The notes: generated by a model from the letters alone, not told the origin. A stretch of 5,521 nucleotides of DNA from Prevotella sp. UBA1395 (GCA_002305235.1 DBQL01000069.1:10556-16076); one strand, 5' to 3'; shown: positions 1 to 5,474, numbered from the stretch's first letter. Numbers and translations are program-made.

Positions 1-1076
1 AGCGGAGGCAGTATGCGCAGGATGTTGGTCGAGGCGCATCCGGTGAAGACATGCTGCTCGTGGATGAGGTTACTGCGCAGCTCTTTGTGCGGAATGTCGA
101 GCACCACGCCGATCATCAGGCCGCGGCCACGCACTTCGGTGATATGGGGTTGGGTCTTCTGCAGCTCGCGAAGCTGCTCGATGAGGTATTCGCCCACCTG
201 ATGCGCATTGTCTACCAAGTGCTCGTTCTCGTACACGTCGAGCACGGCCAAGGCGGCGGCGCAGCCGAGATGGTTGCCTCCGAAGGTGGTGCCCAGCTGC
301 CCGTAGACTGGTTTGAAGTGGGGAGAGATGAGCAGTCCGCCCACGGGATAGCCGTTGGCAATGCCCTTGGCCACGGTGATGAGGTCGGGCTTGATGCCCA
401 GCCATTGGTGGGCAAAGAACTTTCCGCTGCGCCCGTAGCCACACTGTATCTCGTCAGTGATGAGTATCGTGCCGTATTTCTTGCAGGCGGCGGCAAGCCC
501 TTGGGCAAACTCGGGGGTGGCCATCACGCATCCGCCGATGCCTTGGATACACTCCAAGATCACGGCGCAAACGTCACCCTTGGACAGTTCGCGCTCCCAC
601 GCCTCAAGGTCGTTCATCGGCAGGAAGGTGACATGGCCGTTGGCATTGATGGGTGCCACGATCTTGGGGTTGCCGGTGACCTCGACAGCCAGCGATGTGC
701 GGCCGTGGAAGGCATGGTCGGCTGACAGCACACGGGTGCGACCATTGGTGAACGATGCCAGCTTGAGGGCGTTCTCGTTGGCCTCGGCACCGCTGTTGAT
801 CATGAAAAACCGGTAATCCTCATAGCCGCTCACGCGTCCCAGCTGCTCGGCCAACTGCTGTTGCAGGGTGTTGATGACACTGTTGGAATAGAATCCCAAG
901 CTGTTGAGCTGGCGGGTAACCATCTCCACATAGTGAGGGTGGCAATGGCCGATGCTGATGACCGCATGGCCGCCGTAGAGGTCGAGGTATTCCTGCCCCT
1001 TGTCGTCCCATACCCTTGTACCTTTGCCTTTGACAACATTGATGTCAAACAGGGGATAAACGTCGAATAGTTTCAT
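1..1076 (-). CDS. argD: N-acetyl/N-succinyl-ornithine aminotransferase ArgD, 5' part (3' end beyond window)
   Basis: This is a cytoplasmic PLP-dependent class III aminotransferase. It converts N-acylglutamate semialdehyde to N-acylornithine using glutamate as amino donor. The frame opens at ATG 1076-1074 (MKLFDVYPLF) and stays open for 358 codons to the left edge, so the C-terminus is missing. Relatives are about 375 residues, so perhaps 15-20 residues are lost. Visible motifs are N94-S95-G96-A97-E98 (cofactor phosphate site), F123-H124-G125 (ring stacking), D208-E209-I210-Q211 (Asp to the pyridine nitrogen), K237 in the VAKGI context (Schiff-base lysine) and T263-T264-F265-G266-G267-N268. 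It follows argC after a 182-nt structured gap, with no other ATG close by to compete as start. I see no frameshift. In Bacteroides the substrate is probably the N-succinyl form; the sequence does not settle acetyl versus succinyl. The general family is clear, and the arginine role rests on similarity plus neighbours. Confidence 0.95.
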   Translation of the reverse strand, partial: MKLFDVYPLFDINVVKGKGTRVWDDKGQEYLDLYGGHAVISIGHCHPHYVEMVTRQLNSLGFYSNSVINTLQQQLAEQLGRVSGYEDYRFFMINSGAEANENALKLASFTNGRTRVLSADHAFHGRTSLAVEVTGNPKIVAPINANGHVTFLPMNDLEAWERELSKGDVCAVILECIQGIGGCVMATPEFAQGLAAACKKYGTILITDEIQCGYGRSGKFFAHQWLGIKPDLITVAKGIANGYPVGGLLISPHFKPVYGQLGTTFGGNHLGCAAALAVLDVYENEHLVDNAHQVGEYLIEQLRELQKTQPHITEVRGRGLMIGVVLDIPHKELRSNLIHEQHVFTGCASTNILRILPP

Positions 1077-1098
1077 GATGTAAGAGCCCCCCCCTTAG

Positions 1099-1118
1099 CC
1101 CCTTCCGGCGGGAAGGGG
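1099..1118. repeat. Perfect 8-bp hairpin upstream of argD
   Basis: CCCCTTCC at 1099-1106 and GGAAGGGG at 1111-1118 form a perfect 8-bp stem with a GGCG tetranucleotide loop. It sits 23 nt before the argD start, next to the eight-base G/C run. In the argD mRNA the stem could limit ribosome access or protect an RNA end. A scattered intergenic repeat is another explanation. No U-run follows, so it is not a typical terminator. Confidence 0.7.
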
Positions 1119-1144
1119 AGTGCCATGCGGGAGGCAGTGGCACT
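1119..1144. repeat. 6-bp inverted repeat between argC and argD
   Basis: AGTGCC (1119-1124) and GGCACT (1139-1144) are perfectly complementary around a 14-nt spacer. The arm directly abuts the 8-bp hairpin at 1099-1118, so the two could stack. Six base pairs alone could arise by chance in GC-rich DNA. Confidence 0.45.
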
Positions 1145-1153
1145 GAAGTGTGG

Positions 1154-1208
1154 CAGCCTCGCCTCTCAACGCCATGCCCAAGAATGTGGAATGGCGGGTG
1201 CGAGGCTG
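1154..1208. repeat. Nested inverted repeat downstream of argC
   Basis: CAGCCTCG (1154-1161) pairs with CGAGGCTG (1201-1208), and inside it GCCAT (1171-1175) pairs with ATGGC (1191-1195). The two arms are on the same axis, giving a long two-part stem-loop 50-105 nt past the argC stop. A short T-rich run (TTGTTTTT) follows on the plus strand only, so a terminator, if any, would act on transcripts moving rightwards, where no gene is seen. In the operon direction it more likely marks an RNA processing or stability element (inference). Confidence 0.6.
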
Positions 1209-1258
1209 TTGTTTTTGGTGTTGCGTGTGTCTCTGCCGTCGGAGGGCAGATGTGCGGT

Positions 1259-2251
1259 TCAGAACGCGCTGGCCTTGAGACGAAGTCCCGTGGTCTCGTC
1301 CAAGCCGAACATGATGTTCATGTTTTGTACGGCTTGCCCCACCGCTCCCTTGAGCAAGTTGTCGATGCACGAGGTGATGAGCAGCTTGCTGCCAAACTTA
1401 TCGCAGTGTATGAGTGCCTTGTTGGTGTTGACCACCTGCTTCATGTCGGGAGCCTTGTCCACGTAATGGGTGAAGGCGGCATCCTTGTAGAAGTCTTTAT
1501 AGGCCGCCACAATGGCCTCCAAGTCCATGTCGGTGCGCACCACCTGTGTGGCGAAAATGCCCCGGGCGAAGTCGCCGCGATAGGGAATGAAGTCGATTTC
1601 GGCGTTCAGACTGCCCTGTACCTGCTCCAAGCTCTGCCTGATCTCGGGCACATGCTGGTGGGAGAAAGCCTTGTAGATGCTCATGTTGTTGTTGCGCCAC
1701 GAGAAATGGGTGGTGGCACCCGGCTTCACGCCGGCCCCCGTGCTGCCCGTAATGGCGTTCACGCTGACGTCGTGTTGCAGCAGATGCAGGTGGGCGGCGG
1801 GCAGCAAGCCCAACTGTATGCACGTGGCAAAGCATCCGGGATTGGCCACATAGCGGGCTTGGGCGATGGCGTCTTTGTTGATTTCGGGGAGTCCGTAGAC
1901 CGCATGGACGATAGGCTCGTCTGTGGGAGAGACGGGGGTGCGCTTGAGACGGAAGTCTTGCGCGAGGTCGATGACCTTGAGATGGGCGGGCAGGGGATGC
2001 TCCTTGAGAAAGGCTTCGCTCTTGCCGTGGCCGAAACAGAAATAGACCACGTCGACCTCGTCGAACGGCATCTCCGAGGTAAAGCGCAGGTCGGTATCGC
2101 CGTACAGGCCCTCATGCACGTCGGTGATGAGGTTGCCGGCATTGCTCTCGCTGTTGATAAACCGGATGTCTGCCTCCGGATGGTTCAGCAACAGCCTGAT
2201 CAGTTCGCCGGCGGTATATCCGGCGCCTCCAAGTATTCCTATTTTAATCAT
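1259..2251 (-). CDS. argC: N-acyl-gamma-glutamyl-phosphate reductase ArgC
   Basis: ArgC is a cytoplasmic NADPH-dependent enzyme that reduces N-acetyl- (or N-succinyl-) glutamyl 5-phosphate to the semialdehyde, which ArgD then transaminates. The 330-residue product is full length for the family. The N-terminal Rossmann fold begins at once with I6-L7-G8-G9-A10-G11-Y12-T13-A14-G15-E16-L17, the nucleotide-binding loop. L96-A97-Q98-D99-F100-R101-L102 is the family's conserved DFRL stretch. N137-P138-G139-C140-F141-A142-T143 carries the catalytic cysteine C140. H198 and H200, just before P202-E203-I204, include the expected catalytic histidine. The ATG at 2251-2249 is fixed by the Rossmann loop, and upstream is A-rich with no strong Shine-Dalgarno. 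A GC-rich 212-nt gap separates it from the PspC-like gene. The kinase ArgB that supplies its substrate is not in the window. Confidence 0.97.
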   Translation of the reverse strand: MIKIGILGGAGYTAGELIRLLLNHPEADIRFINSESNAGNLITDVHEGLYGDTDLRFTSEMPFDEVDVVYFCFGHGKSEAFLKEHPLPAHLKVIDLAQDFRLKRTPVSPTDEPIVHAVYGLPEINKDAIAQARYVANPGCFATCIQLGLLPAAHLHLLQHDVSVNAITGSTGAGVKPGATTHFSWRNNNMSIYKAFSHQHVPEIRQSLEQVQGSLNAEIDFIPYRGDFARGIFATQVVRTDMDLEAIVAAYKDFYKDAAFTHYVDKAPDMKQVVNTNKALIHCDKFGSKLLITSCIDNLLKGAVGQAVQNMNIMFGLDETTGLRLKASAF

Positions 2252-2308
2252 AATCGTTTTATGAATGTCATCCCGTCTCCCGCGGTGTGCAAGGCCGGCG
2301 GAAACATG

Positions 2309-2324
2309 GCGGGCGGCTGCCCGC
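2309..2324. repeat. 6-bp GC hairpin
   Basis: GCGGGC (2309-2314) and GCCCGC (2319-2324) form a perfect all-GC stem closed by GGCT. It lies about 60 nt before argC in the direction of transcription. No U-run follows it on the minus strand. Confidence 0.55.
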
Positions 2325-2363
2325 TACTGTCCGGCGGTGTGGTGTGTGAGCCGGGGAGAAAGT

Positions 2364-2395
2364 CGTCACAAGGCCTGTCTGCCCTGACTGTGACG
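2364..2395. repeat. 7-bp inverted repeat
   Basis: CGTCACA (2364-2370) and TGTGACG (2389-2395) are perfectly complementary around an 18-nt spacer. The spacer itself has AGG and CCT that could extend the stem past a small bulge. It lies in the middle of the pspC-argC gap. It could be an RNA stem or a protein-binding palindrome. Confidence 0.55.
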
Positions 2396-2463
2396 CGGGA
2401 TGGGGTGTGGCGTGGGGTATCAAGCCATGCCGACGGCTGCCCGAGGGGGCTGGCACGGCGGAC

Positions 2464-2652
2464 TTACTGCTTGGGAATCACTAACCAAAGGATGAGATAG
2501 ATGATCACTCCGCTGAAAGCCGTACATACCGTGAGCAACGCGTAGACCACGCGAAGCACCGTGGGGTCGATGTCGAGATAGTCGGCAATGCCGCCCAACA
2601 CACCTGAGATAACACTGTTGTTAGAACGAACTAACTTCTTTCCGTTTGCCAT
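2464..2652 (-). CDS. PspC-domain small membrane protein
   Basis: This 62-residue protein is essentially one PspC domain. It reads S16-G17-V18-L19-G20-G21-I22-A23-D24-Y25-L26-D27-I28-D29-P30, the usual conserved first half, followed by a hydrophobic stretch from about V32 to I59 and a short KQ end. The N-terminal K5, K6 and R9 are basic. The long hydrophobic part fits one membrane helix or a re-entrant pair broken around T41-G48. PspC proteins are known from the phage-shock envelope stress response, where longer versions act with PspB; short single-domain ones are common in Bacteroidetes and their roles are mostly unknown. No other psp gene is near. The gene sits between argG and argC on the same strand, with gaps of about 215 nt on each side, so it may be co-transcribed, but no role in arginine synthesis can be read from it. 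Confidence 0.9.
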   Translation of the reverse strand: MANGKKLVRSNNSVISGVLGGIADYLDIDPTVLRVVYALLTVCTAFSGVIIYLILWLVIPKQ

Positions 2653-2870
2653 AGTCTGATGGTTTTGTCCCTATACCGCAGCCCGTTGGGGGGCGTTGCG
2701 GATGGTGGGATGTTGATGTTTTGATTGACTTGTCTCTGCAAGGATAGACGGGCGGCGGGACGCGAAAGTTGCGATTACTATCTAATTTTGTTTGACTTTC
2801 GATGCTCCGATGGCACGGCAGGCGGTATTTCTCGGCCGGCGGCCGGTGCTTTGGCGGAGTGGGGCGATGG
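2653..2870 (-). other. argG-pspC intergenic region
   Basis: This 218-nt gap has a GC-rich part next to argG, with a small 5-bp hairpin at 2833-2845, then an AT-rich patch with an inverted repeat (2763-2801). A weak promoter-like box for the pspC-like gene is present: TATCCTTG on the minus strand (2746-2739), one base off TAnnTTTG. It lacks a well-spaced TTTG, the nearest similar bases being TTTC 17 nt upstream. I therefore do not call a promoter. No U-run terminator is seen after argG. Confidence 0.4.
2763..2801. repeat. 7-bp inverted repeat with AT-rich loop
   Basis: CGAAAGT (2763-2769) and ACTTTCG (2795-2801) match perfectly around a 25-nt AT-rich spacer. It lies in the argG-pspC gap, about 110-150 nt before the pspC-like start. 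It could be a regulator's operator or a weak stem-loop. The size of the spacer makes a simple RNA hairpin less likely. Confidence 0.45.
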
Positions 2871-4070
2871 CTATCGCTGCTCGTCGGGGTGCATTCCGTA
2901 GAACACGCGCAATGGCGTAGACTGCAGTTTGATGAAGCCCTTGGCATCCTCGGCGGTCCAACCATGTTGCATCTCGCCGTATTCGCCGAGCTTGGACTTG
3001 GTGAGATCGTCGTCGGAGTCGACACCAACCGTTTGGAAACTGTATGGCCGCAGCTTGAGGATGGCCGTGCCGTTGACGTGGCGTTGCGAGCTTTGGAGGA
3101 ATGCTTCCATGTCGGGCATGACCGGTTCGAGATACTGACTCTCGTGCAAGAACATGCCATACCAGTTGGCCACTTGGTCTTTCCAATACTGCTGCCACTT
3201 CGAGAGGGTCGATTTCTCTAACAGTCGGTGTGCCTCGATGATGAGCATGGGGGCCGCGGCCTCGAAGCCTACGCGACCCTTGATGCCGATGATGGTGTCG
3301 CCCACGTTGCAATCGCGGCCGATGGCATAGCTCGCGCCTATCTCCTCGATCTTCTGGATGGCCTTGATCTTGTCGTCAAACGCTTCGCCGTTCACCGCCA
3401 CGATCTCGCCTTCCTTGAACTCTATGCGCAGTTCGGCCTCCTCGTCTTTGGCGGTCACATGCTTGAGATAGGCCGACTCGGGAAGTCCTTGGGTGGGATC
3501 GAGCAACTCACCGCCACAGATGCTCGTGCCCCATATACCTACATTATAACTGTATTTCAGCTTGGTGAAGTCGGCCGTGAAACCGTTTTGGTTCAGGTAG
3601 TCAACCTCCTCCTGCCGTGACAGGGCGTGGTCGCGGGTCAAGGTGATGATTTCCACGCCGGGAGCCATCACGAGGAAGGTCATGTCGAAACGGATTTGGT
3701 CGTTGCCCGCGCCCGTCGAGCCGTGGGCAATGGCATCGGCACCGATCTCGTTGGCGTAGCGGGCGATGGCGATGGCTTGGAAGATGCGCTCCGAAGAAAC
3801 TGATATAGGATAGCAGTTGTTGCGAAGCACGTTGCCGAAAATCATGTATTTCAGGCTCTTGGCATAGTATTCCTGTGTCACGTCGAGAGTCACATATTTC
3901 ACCGCGCCCAGCTTGTAGGCGTTCTCTTCATTGGTCTTCAGCTGTTCGTCGCTGAAGCCTCCCGTGTTCGCACAGGCCGCATAGACGTCCCAACCGTCCT
4001 TTGCGAGCTTCATCACTGTGTATGAGGTGTCCAATCCGCCGCTAAAAGCGACCACTACTTTTTTATTCAT
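2871..4070 (-). CDS. argG: Argininosuccinate synthase ArgG
   Basis: This cytoplasmic enzyme uses ATP to join citrulline and aspartate into argininosuccinate, the second-last step to arginine. The 399-residue product is full length for the family. The N-terminal ATP PP-loop is A8-F9-S10-G11-G12-L13-D14-T15-S16. Further family signatures are H116-G117-S118-T119-G120-A121-G122-N123-D124-Q125-I126-R127-F128 (nucleotide and aspartate binding), Y173-S174-Y175-N176-V177-G178-I179-W180-G181, and G262-I263-K264-G265-R266-V267-G268-F269-E270 in the synthetase domain. The ATG at 4070-4068 lies five codons before the first PP-loop strand, and an AAAGG lies 10 nt upstream, the best Shine-Dalgarno-like sequence in the window. 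A 250-nt gap containing a tandem repeat separates it from the acyltransferase gene. If the pathway is the succinyl type known in Bacteroides, the succinyl group must be removed before this step, so ArgG would act on free citrulline. Confidence 0.98.
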   Translation of the reverse strand: MNKKVVVAFSGGLDTSYTVMKLAKDGWDVYAACANTGGFSDEQLKTNEENAYKLGAVKYVTLDVTQEYYAKSLKYMIFGNVLRNNCYPISVSSERIFQAIAIARYANEIGADAIAHGSTGAGNDQIRFDMTFLVMAPGVEIITLTRDHALSRQEEVDYLNQNGFTADFTKLKYSYNVGIWGTSICGGELLDPTQGLPESAYLKHVTAKDEEAELRIEFKEGEIVAVNGEAFDDKIKAIQKIEEIGASYAIGRDCNVGDTIIGIKGRVGFEAAAPMLIIEAHRLLEKSTLSKWQQYWKDQVANWYGMFLHESQYLEPVMPDMEAFLQSSQRHVNGTAILKLRPYSFQTVGVDSDDDLTKSKLGEYGEMQHGWTAEDAKGFIKLQSTPLRVFYGMHPDEQR

Positions 4071-4320
4071 AAGACTTAAACCTTTAGGCTCATTCTGATC
4101 ATTTCCCTTGTTGGAGGGATGCCGGTTGCGGGCGATTACTGCCGGACGGCGCTATGGATGATGGTTTGAACCGTTAATGACTATATGTAAAACCGTTAAT
4201 GACTATATATAATATGTATGCTGATGCCTGACCTTTTCGTTTCCGCTCTGCTCGCCTTTCGCCAAGGATGGCATGAGAATCGGCCTGCCGATGGGGCGAG
4301 AACGTGGCTTGAAGGCTACG
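4071..4320 (-). other. GNAT-argG intergenic region
   Basis: This 250-nt gap is the longest in the window. No convincing gene is found in it; an open plus-strand frame running through it into 4935 is a shadow of the acyltransferase gene. The main content is the 22-bp tandem repeat at 4169-4212, set in an AT-rich patch. I find no TAnnTTTG box on the minus strand, the closest being TAGCCTTC right after the GNAT stop. argG may therefore rely on the argR promoter or on an atypical one. No U-run terminator follows the GNAT gene. Confidence 0.5.
4169..4212. repeat. Tandem 22-bp direct repeat upstream of argG
   Basis: Two head-to-tail copies, 4169-4190 and 4191-4212, each begin AACCGTTAATGACTATAT. 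They differ at one base (G at 4187 versus A at 4209), so 21 of 22 positions match. The repeat centre lies about 120 bp before the argG start. A 22-bp period is about two helical turns, so a protein binding each copy would sit on the same DNA face. The unit does not match the ARG box well (about 13 of 18 at best). It could be a paired operator or a simple duplication. Confidence 0.85.
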
Positions 4321-4932
4321 CTATGCTGTGGGATTGACTTCCTTACCGTCTATCTTTTGCAATCGCTCGATCACGTCGGCGGGCAGCTTGGCGGGCAGAT
4401 GGTCTTCGGGATCGAAGAGCATGGCCGTGCAAATGCAGAACTTGCGGTTGGTGCGATGCAGGATATCCTTGTTCACGCAACCCTCACATCCGCGCCAAAA
4501 GGCTTCGTCATCGGTCAGCTCACTGAAAGTCACCGGGTGATAACCCAACTGCGTGTTCATCGTCATCACGGCCGAACCGCTCGTGAGCGAGAATATCTTG
4601 GCGTGTGGCCAACGTACCCGGGCCAGCGTGAACGTAAGGTTCTTGATGCGCCTGGCCAATCCCATGCCCCGGAAATCGGGATGTACGATCAGTCCCGAAG
4701 TGGTGACATACTGCTTGTTACCCCATGTTTCGATATAGCTGAATCCGGCAAATTTGTCGCCTTGCAGCGCTATGACCGCTTTGGCTTCCCTCATCTTCGT
4801 GGCGACATATTCAGGCGATCGCTTGGCTATGCCGGTGCCTCGTACCTGCGCCGCCTCTTCTATTGTTTTAAGAATGGTGTCGACATACTTGATGTGTGTC
4901 TCGTCGGCCACCATGACCTTAACTTCTTCCAT
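4321..4932 (-). CDS. GNAT acyltransferase, probable N-acyl(succinyl)glutamate synthase
   Basis: This 203-residue protein is a single GNAT domain. The acyl-CoA pyrophosphate loop is V83-H84-P85-D86-F87-R88-G89-M90-G91-L92-A93, preceded by the strand Q74-Y75-V76-T77-T78-S79-G80-L81-I82. The region to about Y131 completes the fold. The C-terminal part has C149-x-x-C152 and C166-x-C168, which could be a metal site or structural. It lacks the amino-acid-kinase-like domain of classical ArgA (about 440 residues), so it is not a standard N-acetylglutamate synthase. It starts 10 nt after the argR stop (ATG 4932-4930, A-rich spacer), so the two are surely co-transcribed, and argG follows. In Bacteroides thetaiotaomicron the gene at the same place has, as I recall, been proposed from mutant-fitness data to be the N-succinylglutamate synthase. 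By context I infer the same first step of arginine synthesis here. Acetyl versus succinyl specificity cannot be read from sequence. Confidence 0.87.
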   Translation of the reverse strand: MEEVKVMVADETHIKYVDTILKTIEEAAQVRGTGIAKRSPEYVATKMREAKAVIALQGDKFAGFSYIETWGNKQYVTTSGLIVHPDFRGMGLARRIKNLTFTLARVRWPHAKIFSLTSGSAVMTMNTQLGYHPVTFSELTDDEAFWRGCEGCVNKDILHRTNRKFCICTAMLFDPEDHLPAKLPADVIERLQKIDGKEVNPTA

Positions 4933-4942
4933 TGACTTTTTT

Positions 4943-5413
4943 CTATATTTCTATGATCTCATTTAATCCTTGGATGACGGCATCGCGGTCCACACCCTCC
5001 TTGAGAACGATAAAGATGGTGTCGTCGCCGGCTATGGTGCCCAGTATCTCCGGCACGTTATTGTTGTCCAAGTTGTAGGCTATCGAACTGGCGTACCCCG
5101 GTCTTGTGCGGATCACTCCGATGTTTCCCGAGAAGTTGATCGACAGGAACCCGGGGGTTTGCATCATCTCTGTGGCCGACATGGGCTTCCTGACGCGCTT
5201 ATACATCGTCTCGTTGGGCAACACATAGACATATTGGCCGTTCATACTGGCGGCCTTGGCCACCTTCAGCTGCTTGAAGTCGCGGCTCAATGTGGCCTGC
5301 GTCAGCGTGAAACCCTCGCGCTTCAGTTCGGCCAACACGTCTTCCTGACTACCCAGTTCTTTGCTGGATATAATCATTTTGATGGCCTCCAGTCTTCGGT
5401 CTTTGATTTTCAT
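4943..5413 (-). CDS. argR: Arginine repressor ArgR
   Basis: ArgR is a hexameric DNA-binding protein that uses arginine as corepressor and shuts off arginine-synthesis genes. The 156-residue product has the family's normal length and two domains. The N-terminal winged helix-turn-helix (about 4-68) has S22-Q23-E24-D25-V26 and the recognition stretch T38-Q39-A40-T41-L42-S43-R44-D45, close to the family consensus. The C-terminal oligomerisation and arginine-binding domain (about 85-156) has R104-P105-G106 and G125-T126-I127-A128-G129-D130-D131-T132; the paired aspartates contact arginine in relatives. The ATG at 5413-5411 gives the complete DNA-binding domain, and the next Met (13) would cut into it. 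It is the first gene after a good promoter with an ARG box between promoter and start, so it probably represses itself and the downstream genes. A GNAT gene follows after 10 nt. Confidence 0.97.
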   Translation of the reverse strand: MKIKDRRLEAIKMIISSKELGSQEDVLAELKREGFTLTQATLSRDFKQLKVAKAASMNGQYVYVLPNETMYKRVRKPMSATEMMQTPGFLSINFSGNIGVIRTRPGYASSIAYNLDNNNVPEILGTIAGDDTIFIVLKEGVDRDAVIQGLNEIIEI

Positions 5414-5415
5414 GA

Positions 5416-5433
5416 TTTGAATTTTTATTCTGA
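5416..5433. promoter_or_regulatory. ARG box (ArgR operator)
   Basis: TTTGAATTTTTATTCTGA matches 17 of 18 positions of the known ARG box (WNTGAATWWWWATTCANW); the one miss is T for A at 5431. The two halves, GAAT and ATTC, form a perfect palindrome around TTTT. It starts 3 bp upstream of the argR ATG and lies just downstream of the predicted start of transcription. ArgR bound here would block initiation or early elongation, giving autorepression and control of the GNAT and later genes. The consensus comes from E. coli and other bacteria; that this ArgR reads the same site is inferred from its conserved recognition helix. Confidence 0.82.
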
Positions 5434-5442
5434 TTTACGGTG

Positions 5443-5474
5443 CAAAATTAATTATTTATTCTCTATATTCCAAA
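5443..5474 (-). promoter_or_regulatory. Bacteroidetes-type promoter of argR operon
   Basis: On the minus strand TTTG (5474-5471) is followed after 20 nt by TAATTTTG (5450-5443). This matches the known Bacteroides -33/-7 pattern (TTTG, 19-21 nt, TAnnTTTG) exactly. Transcription should start near 5436-5438, giving a leader of roughly 25 nt before the argR ATG. The ARG box covers the first part of that leader. It is the only strong promoter of this type in the window and could drive the whole gene row. Confidence 0.85.
5447..5464. promoter_or_regulatory. Possible second, weak ARG box
   Basis: ATTAATTATTTATTCTCT matches 15 of 18 ARG-box positions, mismatched at 5450, 5452 and 5462. Its centre is 31 bp from that of the strong box, about three helical turns, and it overlaps the -7 element and the promoter spacer. 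Paired ARG boxes are usual for ArgR hexamers but normally about 21 bp apart, and AT-rich DNA matches this consensus easily. Confidence 0.3.

Larger units (their letters stand above)
1077..1258 (-). other. argC-argD intergenic region, rich in hairpins
   Basis: This 182-nt non-coding gap holds three separate inverted repeats and a run of eight Cs on the plus strand (1087-1094, so eight Gs in the argD mRNA sense). The G run ends 10 nt before the argD ATG, where a ribosome binding site would lie, although Bacteroidetes rarely rely on Shine-Dalgarno pairing. No -7-type TAnnTTTG box was found for the minus strand, so argD is probably read from upstream. None of the hairpins is followed by a U-run in the minus-strand transcript, which argues against a factor-independent terminator between argC and argD. 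Confidence 0.6.
2252..2463 (-). other. GC-rich, self-complementary gap between pspC-like gene and argC
   Basis: This 212-nt stretch has no convincing gene on either strand. It is strikingly GC-rich and holds at least two clean stem-loops: a 6-bp one at 2309-2324 and a 7-bp one at 2364-2395. GCCGG/CCGGC motifs recur near 2294, 2331 and 2350. No TAnnTTTG promoter box is seen. Around 2315-2330 the plus strand faintly recalls the core of a cobalamin riboswitch, but the rest of that fold is not there. It may be a leader or spacer RNA of the operon, or an intergenic repeat; I cannot tell which. Confidence 0.5.

Noticed and set aside
51..725. 224-codon open frame on the plus strand
   Set aside because: It is antisense to argD, whose minus-strand frame carries all PLP-enzyme motifs and is open to the window edge.
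1154..1213. Intrinsic terminator after argC
   Set aside because: The stem is good, but the T-rich run follows it only on the plus strand, opposite to the direction of argC transcription.
2315..2395. Functional cobalamin riboswitch on the plus strand
   Set aside because: Only fragments of the core are present. The GCCACTG segment and the B12-box are not intact, and the strand has no gene to control.
1148..2500. 450-codon open frame on the plus strand
   Set aside because: It lies antisense to the full length of argC, which has every family motif. Long antisense frames are expected opposite GC-rich genes, and the protein resembles nothing I know.
2780..2792. Plus-strand TAATTTTG resembling a -7 box
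   Set aside because: No TTTG at the right distance upstream and no plus-strand gene downstream; the surrounding patch is simply AT-rich.
4273..4935. 220-codon open frame on the plus strand
   Set aside because: It mirrors the GNAT gene on the opposite strand; the minus-strand frame has the acyl-CoA loop and fits the operon.
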